Positions 30,234 through 38,053 of a stretch of 38,218 nucleotides of DNA are shown here, one piece after another; the stretch's first letter is position 1; every line of letters begins with the position of its first letter. The notes beneath the pieces are model-generated. The model did no database searches. It was not told where the DNA came from and saw only the letters and a program-made list of their open reading frames with translations. Source of the stretch: Actinomycetes bacterium (GTDB taxonomy: Bacteria; Actinomycetota; Actinomycetes; Propionibacteriales; Propionibacteriaceae); assembly GCA_023393755.1 (NCBI GenBank), contig JAEXCA010000125.1:1-38218 (forward strand), written 5' to 3'. Made by a program: the position numbers and the translations under genes.

Positions 30234-31997
30234 ATGAGTCTCGGACGGCGGCTGGCCAGGTTGCCGCGGGCACCCCTGCCGGAGTGGCAGGAACTGGCCT
30301 GGGTGGCCGGGCCGCGGTCGTGGCTCCCGGCGGGCCTCACCCGATGGCTGGCCGGCCACCTCCACCTGCTCGTCCTGCCCTACCTGGGGCTGGCGGTGGC
30401 CCTGGCCACCGGGCAGCCGTGGTGGGCCGCCGGGTTCGCGCTGCTCGCCTCGGTGGGGGAGTGGGCGGGCAGCCGGGCGGACTCGCGTCCGGCCCGCGTC
30501 CTCCACACCGCCGGCTTCACCCCGCCGCTGCGGGCTGCCGGACGGGCGTTGCTGGTGACCGGCACGCTGCTCGCGCCACTGGGGTTCGTGGCCGCCAGCG
30601 CGGTCCTGCTGCTGGCCTGGCTGGGCCTGCTGGGCCTGCTGGCCGGCTTCTCCCGCAATGTCCCGGTGCTGCGCTACCAGCCGGGCACCGACGACCAGCC
30701 CGAGCCGTTGGCCGGCTACCTGCGGTGCTACCGCCGGGCCACTGGGACGCCGGGCTGGGTGGTGCTCGCCGAGGCGCTCGCCCTGGCCGGCGCGGTGCTG
30801 GCCGGCGGCTGGTGGGGCTTGCTGCTTCCGTGCGCCGCGGCCCTGGTCGCCCTCGGTGCGGCCGGCCTGACCGTCCGGGAGTTCCGTGGCCTGCTCGGCC
30901 GGGCCGCGGCCGACGCCGACCGCCTGCTGGCCGAACTGGCCGCCACCGATCCGCGCTACCTGGTGCACGTCTCGCTGGGCGCCGAGCATTCCCGCTACAT
31001 CGTGAACCAGTGGCTGCCGGTGCTGGACGCGACGCCGACCAACGGGCTGCTCGCGGTCCGCGAGGCCAGCCAGCTGCGTCCGTTGCGTCCCACCCGGGTG
31101 CCGGTGGTCTACGCGCCCAGCCCGCGGCAGCTGGAACAGCTGACCCTGCCCAGCGTCCGGGCGGGGCTCTACCTCGCCTACGGCGAGAAGAACGCCCACC
31201 TGCTGCGCGAACCGCGGCTCACCCACGTCATGCTGCTGCACGGCGACTCCGACAAGGCCACCTCGACGAACGCCCAGGTGCACGGCTTCGGCGAGGTCTG
31301 GGTGGCGGGCCAGGCGGCGATCGACCGCTACCGGGCGGCCGGGGTCGACCTGCCCGCTGAACGCTTCGTCGTGATCGGACGCCCGCAGGTCGAGCCACTG
31401 CTGGCCGCCCGGCGGGAGCCGTCCGGTCGTCCGGTGCTGCTCTACGCCCCCACCTTCGAGGGCTACTACGCCGAGACCCAGCACAGCTCGCTGGACACCA
31501 TGGGCCCGGCGATGATCCGGCGGCTGCTGGCCGGCTTCCCCCAGCTGCAGTTGTGGTTCAAGCCGCACCCGGCCAGCGGCGCGGTCCGGGCGTCCATGCT
31601 GACCGCGATCGCCGAGATCGAGGGGCTGCTGGCCGACGGCGATCACGTCCTGGTCGACCGGCGTCCCGAACTCACCCTGACCGACTGCCTGGCCAGGGCG
31701 GACGTCCTGCTCAGCGATATCTCGAGCGTGGTGAGCGACTACCTGATCACCGGCCGCCCGGTGATCGTGACCAACCCGGCCGGGCTGCCCGCCGAGGACT
31801 TCCACCGCGCCTACCCCAGCCAGCGCGGCTGCTACCTGGTCGGCCCCGACCTGGCCGACTTCGACCGGGCGGTCACCGACGCGCTGGGCGCCGATCCGTT
31901 GCGCGCCGAACGCGAGGCCCTGGTCGACCACCTGCTCGGCACCCGGCAGCCGCAGGCCGCCTTCGACGTCGCACTGGCCAGGCTGGCCGGATCCTGA
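30234..31997 (+). CDS. CDP-glycerol glycerophosphotransferase-like membrane protein (first paralog)
   Basis: A 587-residue protein. The N-terminal 215 residues have several hydrophobic helices in two blocks (about 45-75, 105-138 and 178-210). The C-terminal part (about 240-587) is a GT-B-like glycerophosphotransferase domain of the TagF/TagB type: HGDSDK (336-341), VIGRPQVE (379-386), YAPTFEGYY (404-412), KPHPASG (443-449) and SDISSVVSDYL (494-504). Such enzymes add glycerol- or ribitol-phosphate to wall polymers at the membrane. The nucleotide donor here is not proven. A closely similar paralog lies at 35895-37817, and an ABC exporter lies between them. Confidence 0.9.
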   Translation: MSLGRRLARLPRAPLPEWQELAWVAGPRSWLPAGLTRWLAGHLHLLVLPYLGLAVALATGQPWWAAGFALLASVGEWAGSRADSRPARVLHTAGFTPPLRAAGRALLVTGTLLAPLGFVAASAVLLLAWLGLLGLLAGFSRNVPVLRYQPGTDDQPEPLAGYLRCYRRATGTPGWVVLAEALALAGAVLAGGWWGLLLPCAAALVALGAAGLTVREFRGLLGRAAADADRLLAELAATDPRYLVHVSLGAEHSRYIVNQWLPVLDATPTNGLLAVREASQLRPLRPTRVPVVYAPSPRQLEQLTLPSVRAGLYLAYGEKNAHLLREPRLTHVMLLHGDSDKATSTNAQVHGFGEVWVAGQAAIDRYRAAGVDLPAERFVVIGRPQVEPLLAARREPSGRPVLLYAPTFEGYYAETQHSSLDTMGPAMIRRLLAGFPQLQLWFKPHPASGAVRASMLTAIAEIEGLLADGDHVLVDRRPELTLTDCLARADVLLSDISSVVSDYLITGRPVIVTNPAGLPAEDFHRAYPSQRGCYLVGPDLADFDRAVTDALGADPLRAEREALVDHLLGTRQPQAAFDVALARLAGS

Positions 31998-32003
31998 CCC
32001 CGT

Positions 32004-32081
32004 GGACCGGGGGACGGTTCCGTGGTCCGCCCGGGTCGCGGTTCGGTACGTCGCGTGGACCGGGGGACGGTTCCGTGGTCC
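32004..32081. repeat. two copies of the GGACC/GGTCC palindromic repeat before pgi
   Basis: Identical 25-bp palindromic units at 32004-32028 and 32057-32081, each with the GGGGGACGGTTCC core between GGACC and GGTCC, sit inside a 53-bp direct repeat. A separate perfect hairpin, CGGACGGTTCCGTCCG (32145-32160), follows. Together they fill the 31998-32190 gap between the transferase and pgi. Confidence 0.9.
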
Positions 32082-32190
32082 ACCCGGGTCGCGGGTTCGG
32101 TACGCCCGCGGCGGCCGTCCGCGGACGCCCGACCTCGACTCGGACGGACGGTTCCGTCCGGGCCCTATCCCACCAGCCGGAGCACACCGT

Positions 32191-32196
32191 TAGGCT
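32191..32196 (+). promoter_or_regulatory. -10 box TAGGCT of pgi, leaderless-type
   Basis: TAGGCT matches TANNNT and ends 7 bases before ATG 32204, with no ribosome site between, as expected for a leaderless actinobacterial promoter. Confidence 0.5.
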
Positions 32197-32203
32197 GGCC
32201 CGC

Positions 32204-33877
32204 ATGACCTCTCCTGTCGACCCCACCACGACCGCCGCCTGGTCGCAGCTGGCCGCCCTGCACGCCGCCCTCGCCCCCGATCTGCGGGGCTGGTTCGCCG
32301 CCGATCCCGGCCGCGCCGAACGCTTCAGCCTGACCGCCGGCGACCTGTTCGTCGACCTGTCGAAGAACCTGCTCACCGACGAGGTGCTGACCGCGCTGGC
32401 CGCGCTGGGCCGCGAGGTCGGCCTGGAGGCCCGGCGGGACGCGATGTACGCCGGTGAGAAGATCAACACCACCGAGAACCGGTCGGTGCTGCACACCGCG
32501 CTGCGCCGTCCCCGCACCGACTCGCTGGTGGTGGACGGCACCGACCTCGTCCCCGGCGTCCACGAGGTGCTCGACCGGGTCTACGCCTTCGCCGAGCAGG
32601 TGCGTTCGGGGGAGTGGAAGGGCGTCACCGGCAAGCGAATCGAGACGGTGGTGAACATCGGCATCGGTGGCTCCGACCTCGGCCCGGTGATGGTCTACGA
32701 GGCGCTCAAGCCTTACGTGCAGCCCGGGCTGAGCTGCCGGTTCGTCTCCAACATCGACCCGACCGACGTGGCCGAGAATACCGCCGATCTCGATCCCGAG
32801 ACCACGCTGTTCATCGTCGCCTCCAAGACCTTCACCACCCTGGAGACGCTGACCAACGCCCGGCTGGCCCGGGACTGGCTGCTCACCAAGCTGGCCGCGC
32901 AGGGCGCGATCGACGGCAGCGAGGCGAAGAACGGCGAGGCGATCGCCAAGCACTTCGTTGCGGTCTCCACCGCGCTGGACAAGGTGGCCGCCTTCGGGAT
33001 CGACCCGGCCAACGCCTTCGGCTTCTGGGACTGGGTGGGCGGCCGCTACTCGGTCGATTCCGCGGTCGGCACCAGCCTGGCGGTGGCCCTCGGCCCGAAC
33101 GCCTTCGCGGACTTCCTGGCCGGCTTCCACGCCATCGACTCCCACTTCGCCACCCAGCCGCTGGAAACCAACGTTCCGGCGCTGATGGGGCTGCTGAACG
33201 TCTGGTACGTCAACTTCTTCGGCGCCGCCAGCCACGCCGTGCTGCCCTACGCGCAGTACCTGCACCGGTTCGCCGCCTACCTGCAGCAGCTCACCATGGA
33301 GTCCAATGGCAAGGGCGTCCGGTGGGACGGCAGCCCGGTCACCACCGCCACCGGCGAGGTGTTCTGGGGCGAGCCGGGCACCAATGGCCAGCACGCCTTC
33401 TACCAGCTGATCCACCAGGGGACGCAGCTGATCCCGGCCGACTTCCTCGCGGTCGCCACCCCGGCCCACCCGCTGAAGGACGGCGAGGCGGACGTCCACG
33501 AGCTCTTCCTGGCCAACTTCTTCGCCCAGACCAAGGCGCTGGCCTTCGGCAAGACCGCCGACGAAGTGCGGGCCGAAGGCACCAAGGAGGAGATCGTCCC
33601 GGCGCGGGTGTTCCCGGGCAACCGGCCCACCACGTCCATCATGGCGCCGGCGCTCACCCCGTCCGTGGTCGGCCAGCTGATCGCCCTCTACGAGCACATC
33701 ACCTTCACCCAGGGCGTGGTCTGGGGGATCAACTCCTTCGACCAGTGGGGCGTCGAACTCGGCAAGCAGCTGGCCCTGCAGATCGCCCCCGCGGTGGCCG
33801 GGGACGCCGAAGCCCTGGCCGGCCAGGACCCGTCCACCCGATCGCTGGTGGCCTACTACCTGGCCCACCGCCGCTGA
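32204..33877 (+). CDS. pgi: glucose-6-phosphate isomerase
   Basis: A 557-residue cytoplasmic enzyme, the length of the long bacterial/animal form. It interconverts glucose 6-phosphate and fructose 6-phosphate. Family hallmarks are NIGIGGSDLGP (151-161), VASKTFTTLET (205-215), FGFWDWVGGRYS (272-283), the signature around GEPGTNGQHAFYQL with catalytic Glu390 and His397, and INSFDQWGVELGKQLA near the C-terminus with the catalytic lysine. ATG 32204 (MTSPVDP) is 7 bases after a -10-like TAGGCT. It lies within the wall-polymer region but is a central glycolytic gene; a 71-base hairpin follows its stop. Confidence 0.97.
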   Translation: MTSPVDPTTTAAWSQLAALHAALAPDLRGWFAADPGRAERFSLTAGDLFVDLSKNLLTDEVLTALAALGREVGLEARRDAMYAGEKINTTENRSVLHTALRRPRTDSLVVDGTDLVPGVHEVLDRVYAFAEQVRSGEWKGVTGKRIETVVNIGIGGSDLGPVMVYEALKPYVQPGLSCRFVSNIDPTDVAENTADLDPETTLFIVASKTFTTLETLTNARLARDWLLTKLAAQGAIDGSEAKNGEAIAKHFVAVSTALDKVAAFGIDPANAFGFWDWVGGRYSVDSAVGTSLAVALGPNAFADFLAGFHAIDSHFATQPLETNVPALMGLLNVWYVNFFGAASHAVLPYAQYLHRFAAYLQQLTMESNGKGVRWDGSPVTTATGEVFWGEPGTNGQHAFYQLIHQGTQLIPADFLAVATPAHPLKDGEADVHELFLANFFAQTKALAFGKTADEVRAEGTKEEIVPARVFPGNRPTTSIMAPALTPSVVGQLIALYEHITFTQGVVWGINSFDQWGVELGKQLALQIAPAVAGDAEALAGQDPSTRSLVAYYLAHRR

Positions 33878-33892
33878 CCCCGCCGGTGAGCT

Positions 33893-33963
33893 ACACAAAC
33901 CGGGCGATTCCGGAGAGCCGCGGCGATTATTCACGCGAGTCGCCGCTGCTGCCCGGTTTGTGT
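33893..33963 (+). terminator. 71-nt two-tier hairpin after pgi
   Basis: ACACAAACCGGGC (33893-33905) and GCCCGGTTTGTGT (33951-33963) are perfect 13-bp arms. An inner stem pairs 33916-33926 with 33940-33950 (one mismatch) around a 13-base loop, leaving a 10-base bulge on one side only. It begins 15 bases after the pgi stop. There is no T-run, so it may be a terminator of the actinobacterial stem-only type or a structured RNA element; the rest of 33964-34086 shows no feature. Confidence 0.6.
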
Positions 33964-34086
33964 CGCGCCGGAGGGAACCCGGGGGATCGGCGTCCCGAGC
34001 GTGCCTGCCACGGCCGGGACGGATAGACTCGGCCCGGAATCGCGCCCGGCAACGGTCGCTGAACGCATGATAGGAATCCGAAGCGG

Positions 34087-34929
34087 ATGAGTCTGGCCGA
34101 ACTGGCCGCCCAGCACGGGCTGCACCGGGTGGGCGCGCGACCCCGCTTCTGGTCGTACCTGAAGCAGACCTGGGCGCGACGCGACTTCATTGTCACCATG
34201 GCCGAGTACCGGCTGCGCGCCACGGTGGAGGAGAACCGGCTGGGTGCGCTCTGGCTGGTGCTGCAGCCGCTGCTGAACGCGGCGATCTACGGCACCATCT
34301 TCGGCCTGCTGCAGACCAACCGCGGTGAGGACTACGCCCCCCGGGTGGTGATCGGGGTCTTCCTGTTCCAGTTCTTCTCCCAGTCGCTCTCCCGCGGGGC
34401 GAAGTCGATCACCGGCAACCAGTCGCTGGTGCAGTCGCTGGCCTTCCCCCGGCTGACCCTGCCGCTGGCGGAGGTGATCCAGCACCTGCTCGCGCTGCTG
34501 CCGTCGCTGGGTTTGCTGGTGATCATCCTGCCGGTGCTCGGCCACTGGCCGACTTGGAGCTGGCTGGCGCTGCTCCCGTTGCTGGTGCTGTTCACCCTGT
34601 TCAACGCCGGCGTCGCGATGATCGCCGCCCGGCTCACCGTGCACGTCCGGGATCTCTCCCAGCTGCTGCCCTACATCTCGCGCATCCTGTTCTACACCTC
34701 CGGGGTGCTGTTCAACGTCGACAACGTGCTGGCCGACCATCCCTGGGCGGTGCGGTTGTTCGACTTCCACCCGGTGTACCAGGTGCTGCAGCTGGCCCGC
34801 GGCGCGATGCTGACCACCTACACCGCCAACCCGGAGTACTGGTGGTGGTTCTCGGGCGCGGCGGTGGTCACCTTCGTGGTCGGGCTGCTGTTCTTCTGGG
34901 TGGCCGAGGAGCGCTACGGCCGTGACTGA
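34087..34929 (+). CDS. ABC-2 type permease of a polysaccharide/teichoic acid exporter (TagG/Wzm-like)
   Basis: A 280-residue integral membrane protein. A cytoplasmic N-terminus with RRDFIVTMAEYRLRATVEENRLG is followed by six predicted helices and a C-terminus AEERYGRD, all typical of the ABC-2 permeases that export lipid-linked wall polymers. Its stop overlaps the ATPase start by 8 bp, so the two are co-translated as exporter subunits. Position between two glycerophosphotransferase-like genes suggests the cargo is a glycerol- or ribitol-phosphate polymer. No strong ribosome site is seen before ATG 34087. Confidence 0.93.
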   Translation: MSLAELAAQHGLHRVGARPRFWSYLKQTWARRDFIVTMAEYRLRATVEENRLGALWLVLQPLLNAAIYGTIFGLLQTNRGEDYAPRVVIGVFLFQFFSQSLSRGAKSITGNQSLVQSLAFPRLTLPLAEVIQHLLALLPSLGLLVIILPVLGHWPTWSWLALLPLLVLFTLFNAGVAMIAARLTVHVRDLSQLLPYISRILFYTSGVLFNVDNVLADHPWAVRLFDFHPVYQVLQLARGAMLTTYTANPEYWWWFSGAAVVTFVVGLLFFWVAEERYGRD

Positions 34930-35698
34930 ACCAGTGAACCCCGTGGTCGGGCCCGATCCCGGCAGCCGCCGTCCGGTGGTGATCGTCGACGACCTCCACG
35001 TGAAGTACCGGGTCTACGCCAGCGGCAAGGCGGTCAAGGGCGGCCAGTCCGGGCTGCTCCGGGCTGCCGGACGCGGTGTGCGGGAGGTGCACGCGCTCAG
35101 GGGCATCTCCTTCACCGCGTACGAGAACGAGTCGATCGGCGTGATCGGCTCCAACGGCTCCGGCAAGTCCACCCTGATGCGGGCCATCACCGGCCTGACG
35201 CCGCCGGAGTCGGGTGCGGTGTACGCGTCCTCCCGGCCCAATATGCTGGGCGTGGGCGCCGCGCTGATCCCCGATCTGTCGGGGGAGCGGAACATCCGGC
35301 TGGGCGGGCTGGCGATGGGGATCGCGCGCAGGGACGTCGACGCGATGCGCGACGAGATCGTCGAGTTCGCCGAACTGCAGGAGTTCATCGACCTGCCGAT
35401 GCGGACCTACTCCTCGGGGATGCAGGCCCGGCTCAAGTTCTCGATCGCGACCGTCCGGCAGCACGAGATCCTGATCGTGGACGAAGCCCTGGCGGTCGGT
35501 GACCGCCGTTTCCGGCAGCGCAGCGAGGACCGGATCCGCAGCATCCGGGACAATGCCGGCACGGTGTTCCTGGTCTCCCACAGCATGGGTTCCATCCGGG
35601 ACACCTGCAGCCGGGTGATCTGGCTGAACAAGGGCGAACTGATGATGGACGGCCCCACCGAGGACGTGGTCTCCGCCTACGAGGCCTCCCGGAAGTAG
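34922..35698 (+). CDS. ABC transporter ATPase of a polysaccharide/teichoic acid exporter (TagH/Wzt-like)
   Basis: A 258-residue nucleotide-binding subunit. Walker A is GSNGSGKST (76-84), the signature is YSSGMQARL (163-171), Walker B is ILIVDEAL (183-190) and the switch histidine is in VSH (218-220). The variant signature SSGM instead of LSGG and the early inserted loop (33-56) are characteristic of the TagH/Wzt/RfbE exporter ATPases. It has no C-terminal carbohydrate-recognition domain. The GTG at 34922 lies within the permease's last codons. Confidence 0.95.
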   Translation: MTEPVNPVVGPDPGSRRPVVIVDDLHVKYRVYASGKAVKGGQSGLLRAAGRGVREVHALRGISFTAYENESIGVIGSNGSGKSTLMRAITGLTPPESGAVYASSRPNMLGVGAALIPDLSGERNIRLGGLAMGIARRDVDAMRDEIVEFAELQEFIDLPMRTYSSGMQARLKFSIATVRQHEILIVDEALAVGDRRFRQRSEDRIRSIRDNAGTVFLVSHSMGSIRDTCSRVIWLNKGELMMDGPTEDVVSAYEASRK

Positions 35699-35834
35699 CA
35701 GCGTCTCAGGCTCGCGTCGGAGGCTTCGACAAGCTCGGCCACCGTCGGCCGGGAACGATCCCCTGAGCCTGCCGAGGGGCGTCGAACCGGCTGCCCACGT
35801 CGTACGCCATCCCTGGGCCCGTCGAAGGGTCGTG
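35699..35834. repeat. REP-like palindromic sequences between the ATPase and the second transferase
   Basis: GGAGGCTTCGACAAGCTCGG (35719-35738) and CCTGAGCCTGCCGAGGGGCG a little downstream, then GTCGAAGGGTCG near 35821, resemble dispersed extragenic palindromes common in high-GC actinobacteria. The core GGAGGCTTCGA is the inverse of that at 26447-26538. No gene is visible in this gap. Confidence 0.55.
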
Positions 35835-35859
35835 GCACCGGGACCGGTGGCGGGATCGA

Positions 35860-35865
35860 TAGGCT
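35860..35865 (+). promoter_or_regulatory. -10 box TAGGCT of the second transferase gene
   Basis: TAGGCT (the same hexamer and following GGCCC as before pgi) lies 29 bases before ATG 35895. Here a GAGAGGAC ribosome site follows, so the mRNA would have a leader of about 23 bases. Confidence 0.45.
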
Positions 35866-35894
35866 GGCCCGGTCAACCATCAGAGAGGACGTCG

Positions 35895-37817
35895 ATGAGC
35901 GACGACGAACTGCCCGACCTGGACGAACGTGCCAACGACGACGACAGTTCCGCAACCACAGCGGACGCCGCCCAGGCCGTCAGGATGGGCAACTCGTTCG
36001 AGTTCGCTCGCGCCGTGCTGCCGCCCTCCCCGACGCCGGGCTGGCTGGCCTGGGCCGACACCCTGGCGGCTCGCGCCTACTTCCCGGTCACCGCCGTGCT
36101 CTGGCTCGGGCTGGTCGTCTGCGTGCTGGGACGTTGGGTGCTGCCCGGCCTGGTGTTGGGCCTGCTGGCCGCGGTCTTCGACTGGCTGGCCGGCCGCCAG
36201 TACGTCCGCGAGACGCTGCTGCTGCGCCGGCTGGGGATCGGTTCCCACTTCCGGCTGGCGATCCGCGCGCTGCTGGTGGTCGCGCTGCTGGCCGGTGCCG
36301 GCCGGGGTGCGGTGGCGGTCGGTGTCGTAGCGGTCGCGCTCAGCCTCATGCTGCTGGAGGTCACCCAGTGGGCGGCGACCGCCTGGCTGGCCAGCCGGCA
36401 GCCCGCCCTGGCCTACCAGCCCGAAGGCGCCCAGCCGGCCGCGAGCGTGGCGTACGCCCGCGCCTACGTCAAGTCCTCGTTCACCGCCACCGAGACGATC
36501 GTGCTGGAGGTGCTGACCGGCCTGGCCGCCGCGGTCACCGTGCTGGGGGTGGTGAGCGGCCGGCTGGCGGTGGTGCTGTGGGCGGGCCCGCTGGTACTGG
36601 CCGCGCTGGCCTTCGCGGCCTGGCACGGCCTGCGGGTGCGCAAGCTGGGCTCGGCCGGGGCCGTGAAGAAGCTGCAGCAGTCGGTGCAGGCCGAACTGGA
36701 CGCCTTCGCTCCGAAGGCCGTGGTGTACATGTCGGCGGACGCCGGGCAGTCGCTGTACATCCTGAACCAGTGGGTTCCCGCTCTGGAGAAGTTGCCCCAC
36801 CCGACCTTCGTGATGGTGCGCGAGGCGAGCCACCTGGCGCCGATCATGCCGACCACGATGCCCGTGCTGTACGCGCCGAACACCCGCCACGTCGAGGAAC
36901 TCTGCCGGCCGAGCGTCCTGGTGGCGTACTACCTGGCCAATGCCGGCAAGAACGTCCACCTGCTGCGGGAGGCGAGGATCCGGCACGTCTTCCTCAACCA
37001 CGGCGACTCCGACAAGTCCACCTCGGCCAATCCGGTCGCGCGGGTGTACGACGGGGTGTGGGTGGCCGGGCAGGCGGCGATCGACCGCTACGAGGCGGCC
37101 GGCATCTCCATGCCGCGCTCCCAGTACGCCATCATCGGACGCCCCCAGGTGGAGTCGCTGCGGGTCGGTACCGCCGGCGACACCCAGCCGGTGACGATCC
37201 TCTACGCCCCCACCTTCGAGGGCTACTACGAGGAGTCCAACTACTCCTCGCTGGAGCGGATGGGCCCGCAGATGATCCGGCAGATCCTCGACACCCACCC
37301 TGAGGTGCGGATCATCTTCAAACCGCACCCGGCCAGCGGCGTGCAGCGTCCGGGGATGATCTCCGCCCGGGTGGAGATCGTGTCGATGCTGGCCGAGGCG
37401 CCGGGTGACCATCTCTACGTCGGCCCGAAATCCAGCCTGACGCTGTACGAGTGCTTCGACGCCGCCCACGTGCTGATCTCGGACATCTCCAGCGTGGTGA
37501 CCGACTTCCTCTACAGCGAGCGGCCGCTGATCACCTCCAACCCCCGCCGGTTGGATCGGGAGACCTTCCTGCGGACCTTCCCGACCCAGGGAGCCTCGTA
37601 CATCCTGGAGCGCGACCTGTCGAACCTGGCCGCGGTCCTGGACGACGCCCTGGGCGCGGACAGCCTGCGGGAGCAGCGTCTGGCGATGAAGAAGTACGTC
37701 CTGGGCGATCTGCCCGAGGGCCCCACCGCGGCCTTCGTCGCCGAGGCCGCCCGGATCGCCGTCGAGGCCGAACAGCACGCCGCGTCCATCGTCAACGAGT
37801 TCCGGGTCAAGGCCTGA
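35895..37817 (+). CDS. CDP-glycerol glycerophosphotransferase-like membrane protein (second paralog)
   Basis: A 640-residue protein. The N-terminus is acidic (MSDDELPDLDERANDDD, about 35 residues) and is followed by hydrophobic helices to about residue 255, then a C-terminal transferase domain with HGDSDK, VAGQAAIDRY, IIGRPQVES, YAPTFEGYYEES, FKPHPASGVQRPGM and SDISSVVTDFLYSERPL. These are the motifs of the paralog at 30234-31997 in the same order, so they share an ancestor; the acidic extension is particular to this copy. It probably builds or primes the same phosphate-containing wall polymer that the adjacent ABC exporter moves. GAGAGGAC lies before ATG 35895; an upstream in-frame start at 35832 lies in repeat sequence. 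Confidence 0.9.
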   Translation: MSDDELPDLDERANDDDSSATTADAAQAVRMGNSFEFARAVLPPSPTPGWLAWADTLAARAYFPVTAVLWLGLVVCVLGRWVLPGLVLGLLAAVFDWLAGRQYVRETLLLRRLGIGSHFRLAIRALLVVALLAGAGRGAVAVGVVAVALSLMLLEVTQWAATAWLASRQPALAYQPEGAQPAASVAYARAYVKSSFTATETIVLEVLTGLAAAVTVLGVVSGRLAVVLWAGPLVLAALAFAAWHGLRVRKLGSAGAVKKLQQSVQAELDAFAPKAVVYMSADAGQSLYILNQWVPALEKLPHPTFVMVREASHLAPIMPTTMPVLYAPNTRHVEELCRPSVLVAYYLANAGKNVHLLREARIRHVFLNHGDSDKSTSANPVARVYDGVWVAGQAAIDRYEAAGISMPRSQYAIIGRPQVESLRVGTAGDTQPVTILYAPTFEGYYEESNYSSLERMGPQMIRQILDTHPEVRIIFKPHPASGVQRPGMISARVEIVSMLAEAPGDHLYVGPKSSLTLYECFDAAHVLISDISSVVTDFLYSERPLITSNPRRLDRETFLRTFPTQGASYILERDLSNLAAVLDDALGADSLREQRLAMKKYVLGDLPEGPTAAFVAEAARIAVEAEQHAASIVNEFRVKA

Positions 37818-37894
37818 GGCACCGACCCGCCTCGTGCGTGTGCAGCGGTGCCCGGGAGGGCCGGCCGGCGTGGGGATCGACCCGCCCACTCCGC

Positions 37895-38053
37895 CCGCCG
37901 ATGTGGTGGTTCCCAGCCGGGACTCCCGGCCGGTCCCGACTGGAACCGCAGAGCTGGTCGTTGTCAGCGCCGATTCGGGCCTGGTAGCCACAATCTCGGC
38001 GGACGGGCCGTGCCGGCGGCCCACTCCTGGCCTGGGAACGACAACATCGGCGG
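37895..38053. repeat. 25-bp motif in three copies (one direct, two inverted) in a gene-free end region
   Basis: CCGCCGATGTGGTGGTTCCC plus AGCC at 37895-37918 (plus strand) recurs with 3-6 changes on the minus strand at 37978-38002 and 38029-38053, the latter two 51 bp apart. The first and third copies could form a long hairpin. No open frame in 37818-38218 has convincing protein character; this is the only feature I see in the 400-base stretch. Confidence 0.7.
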
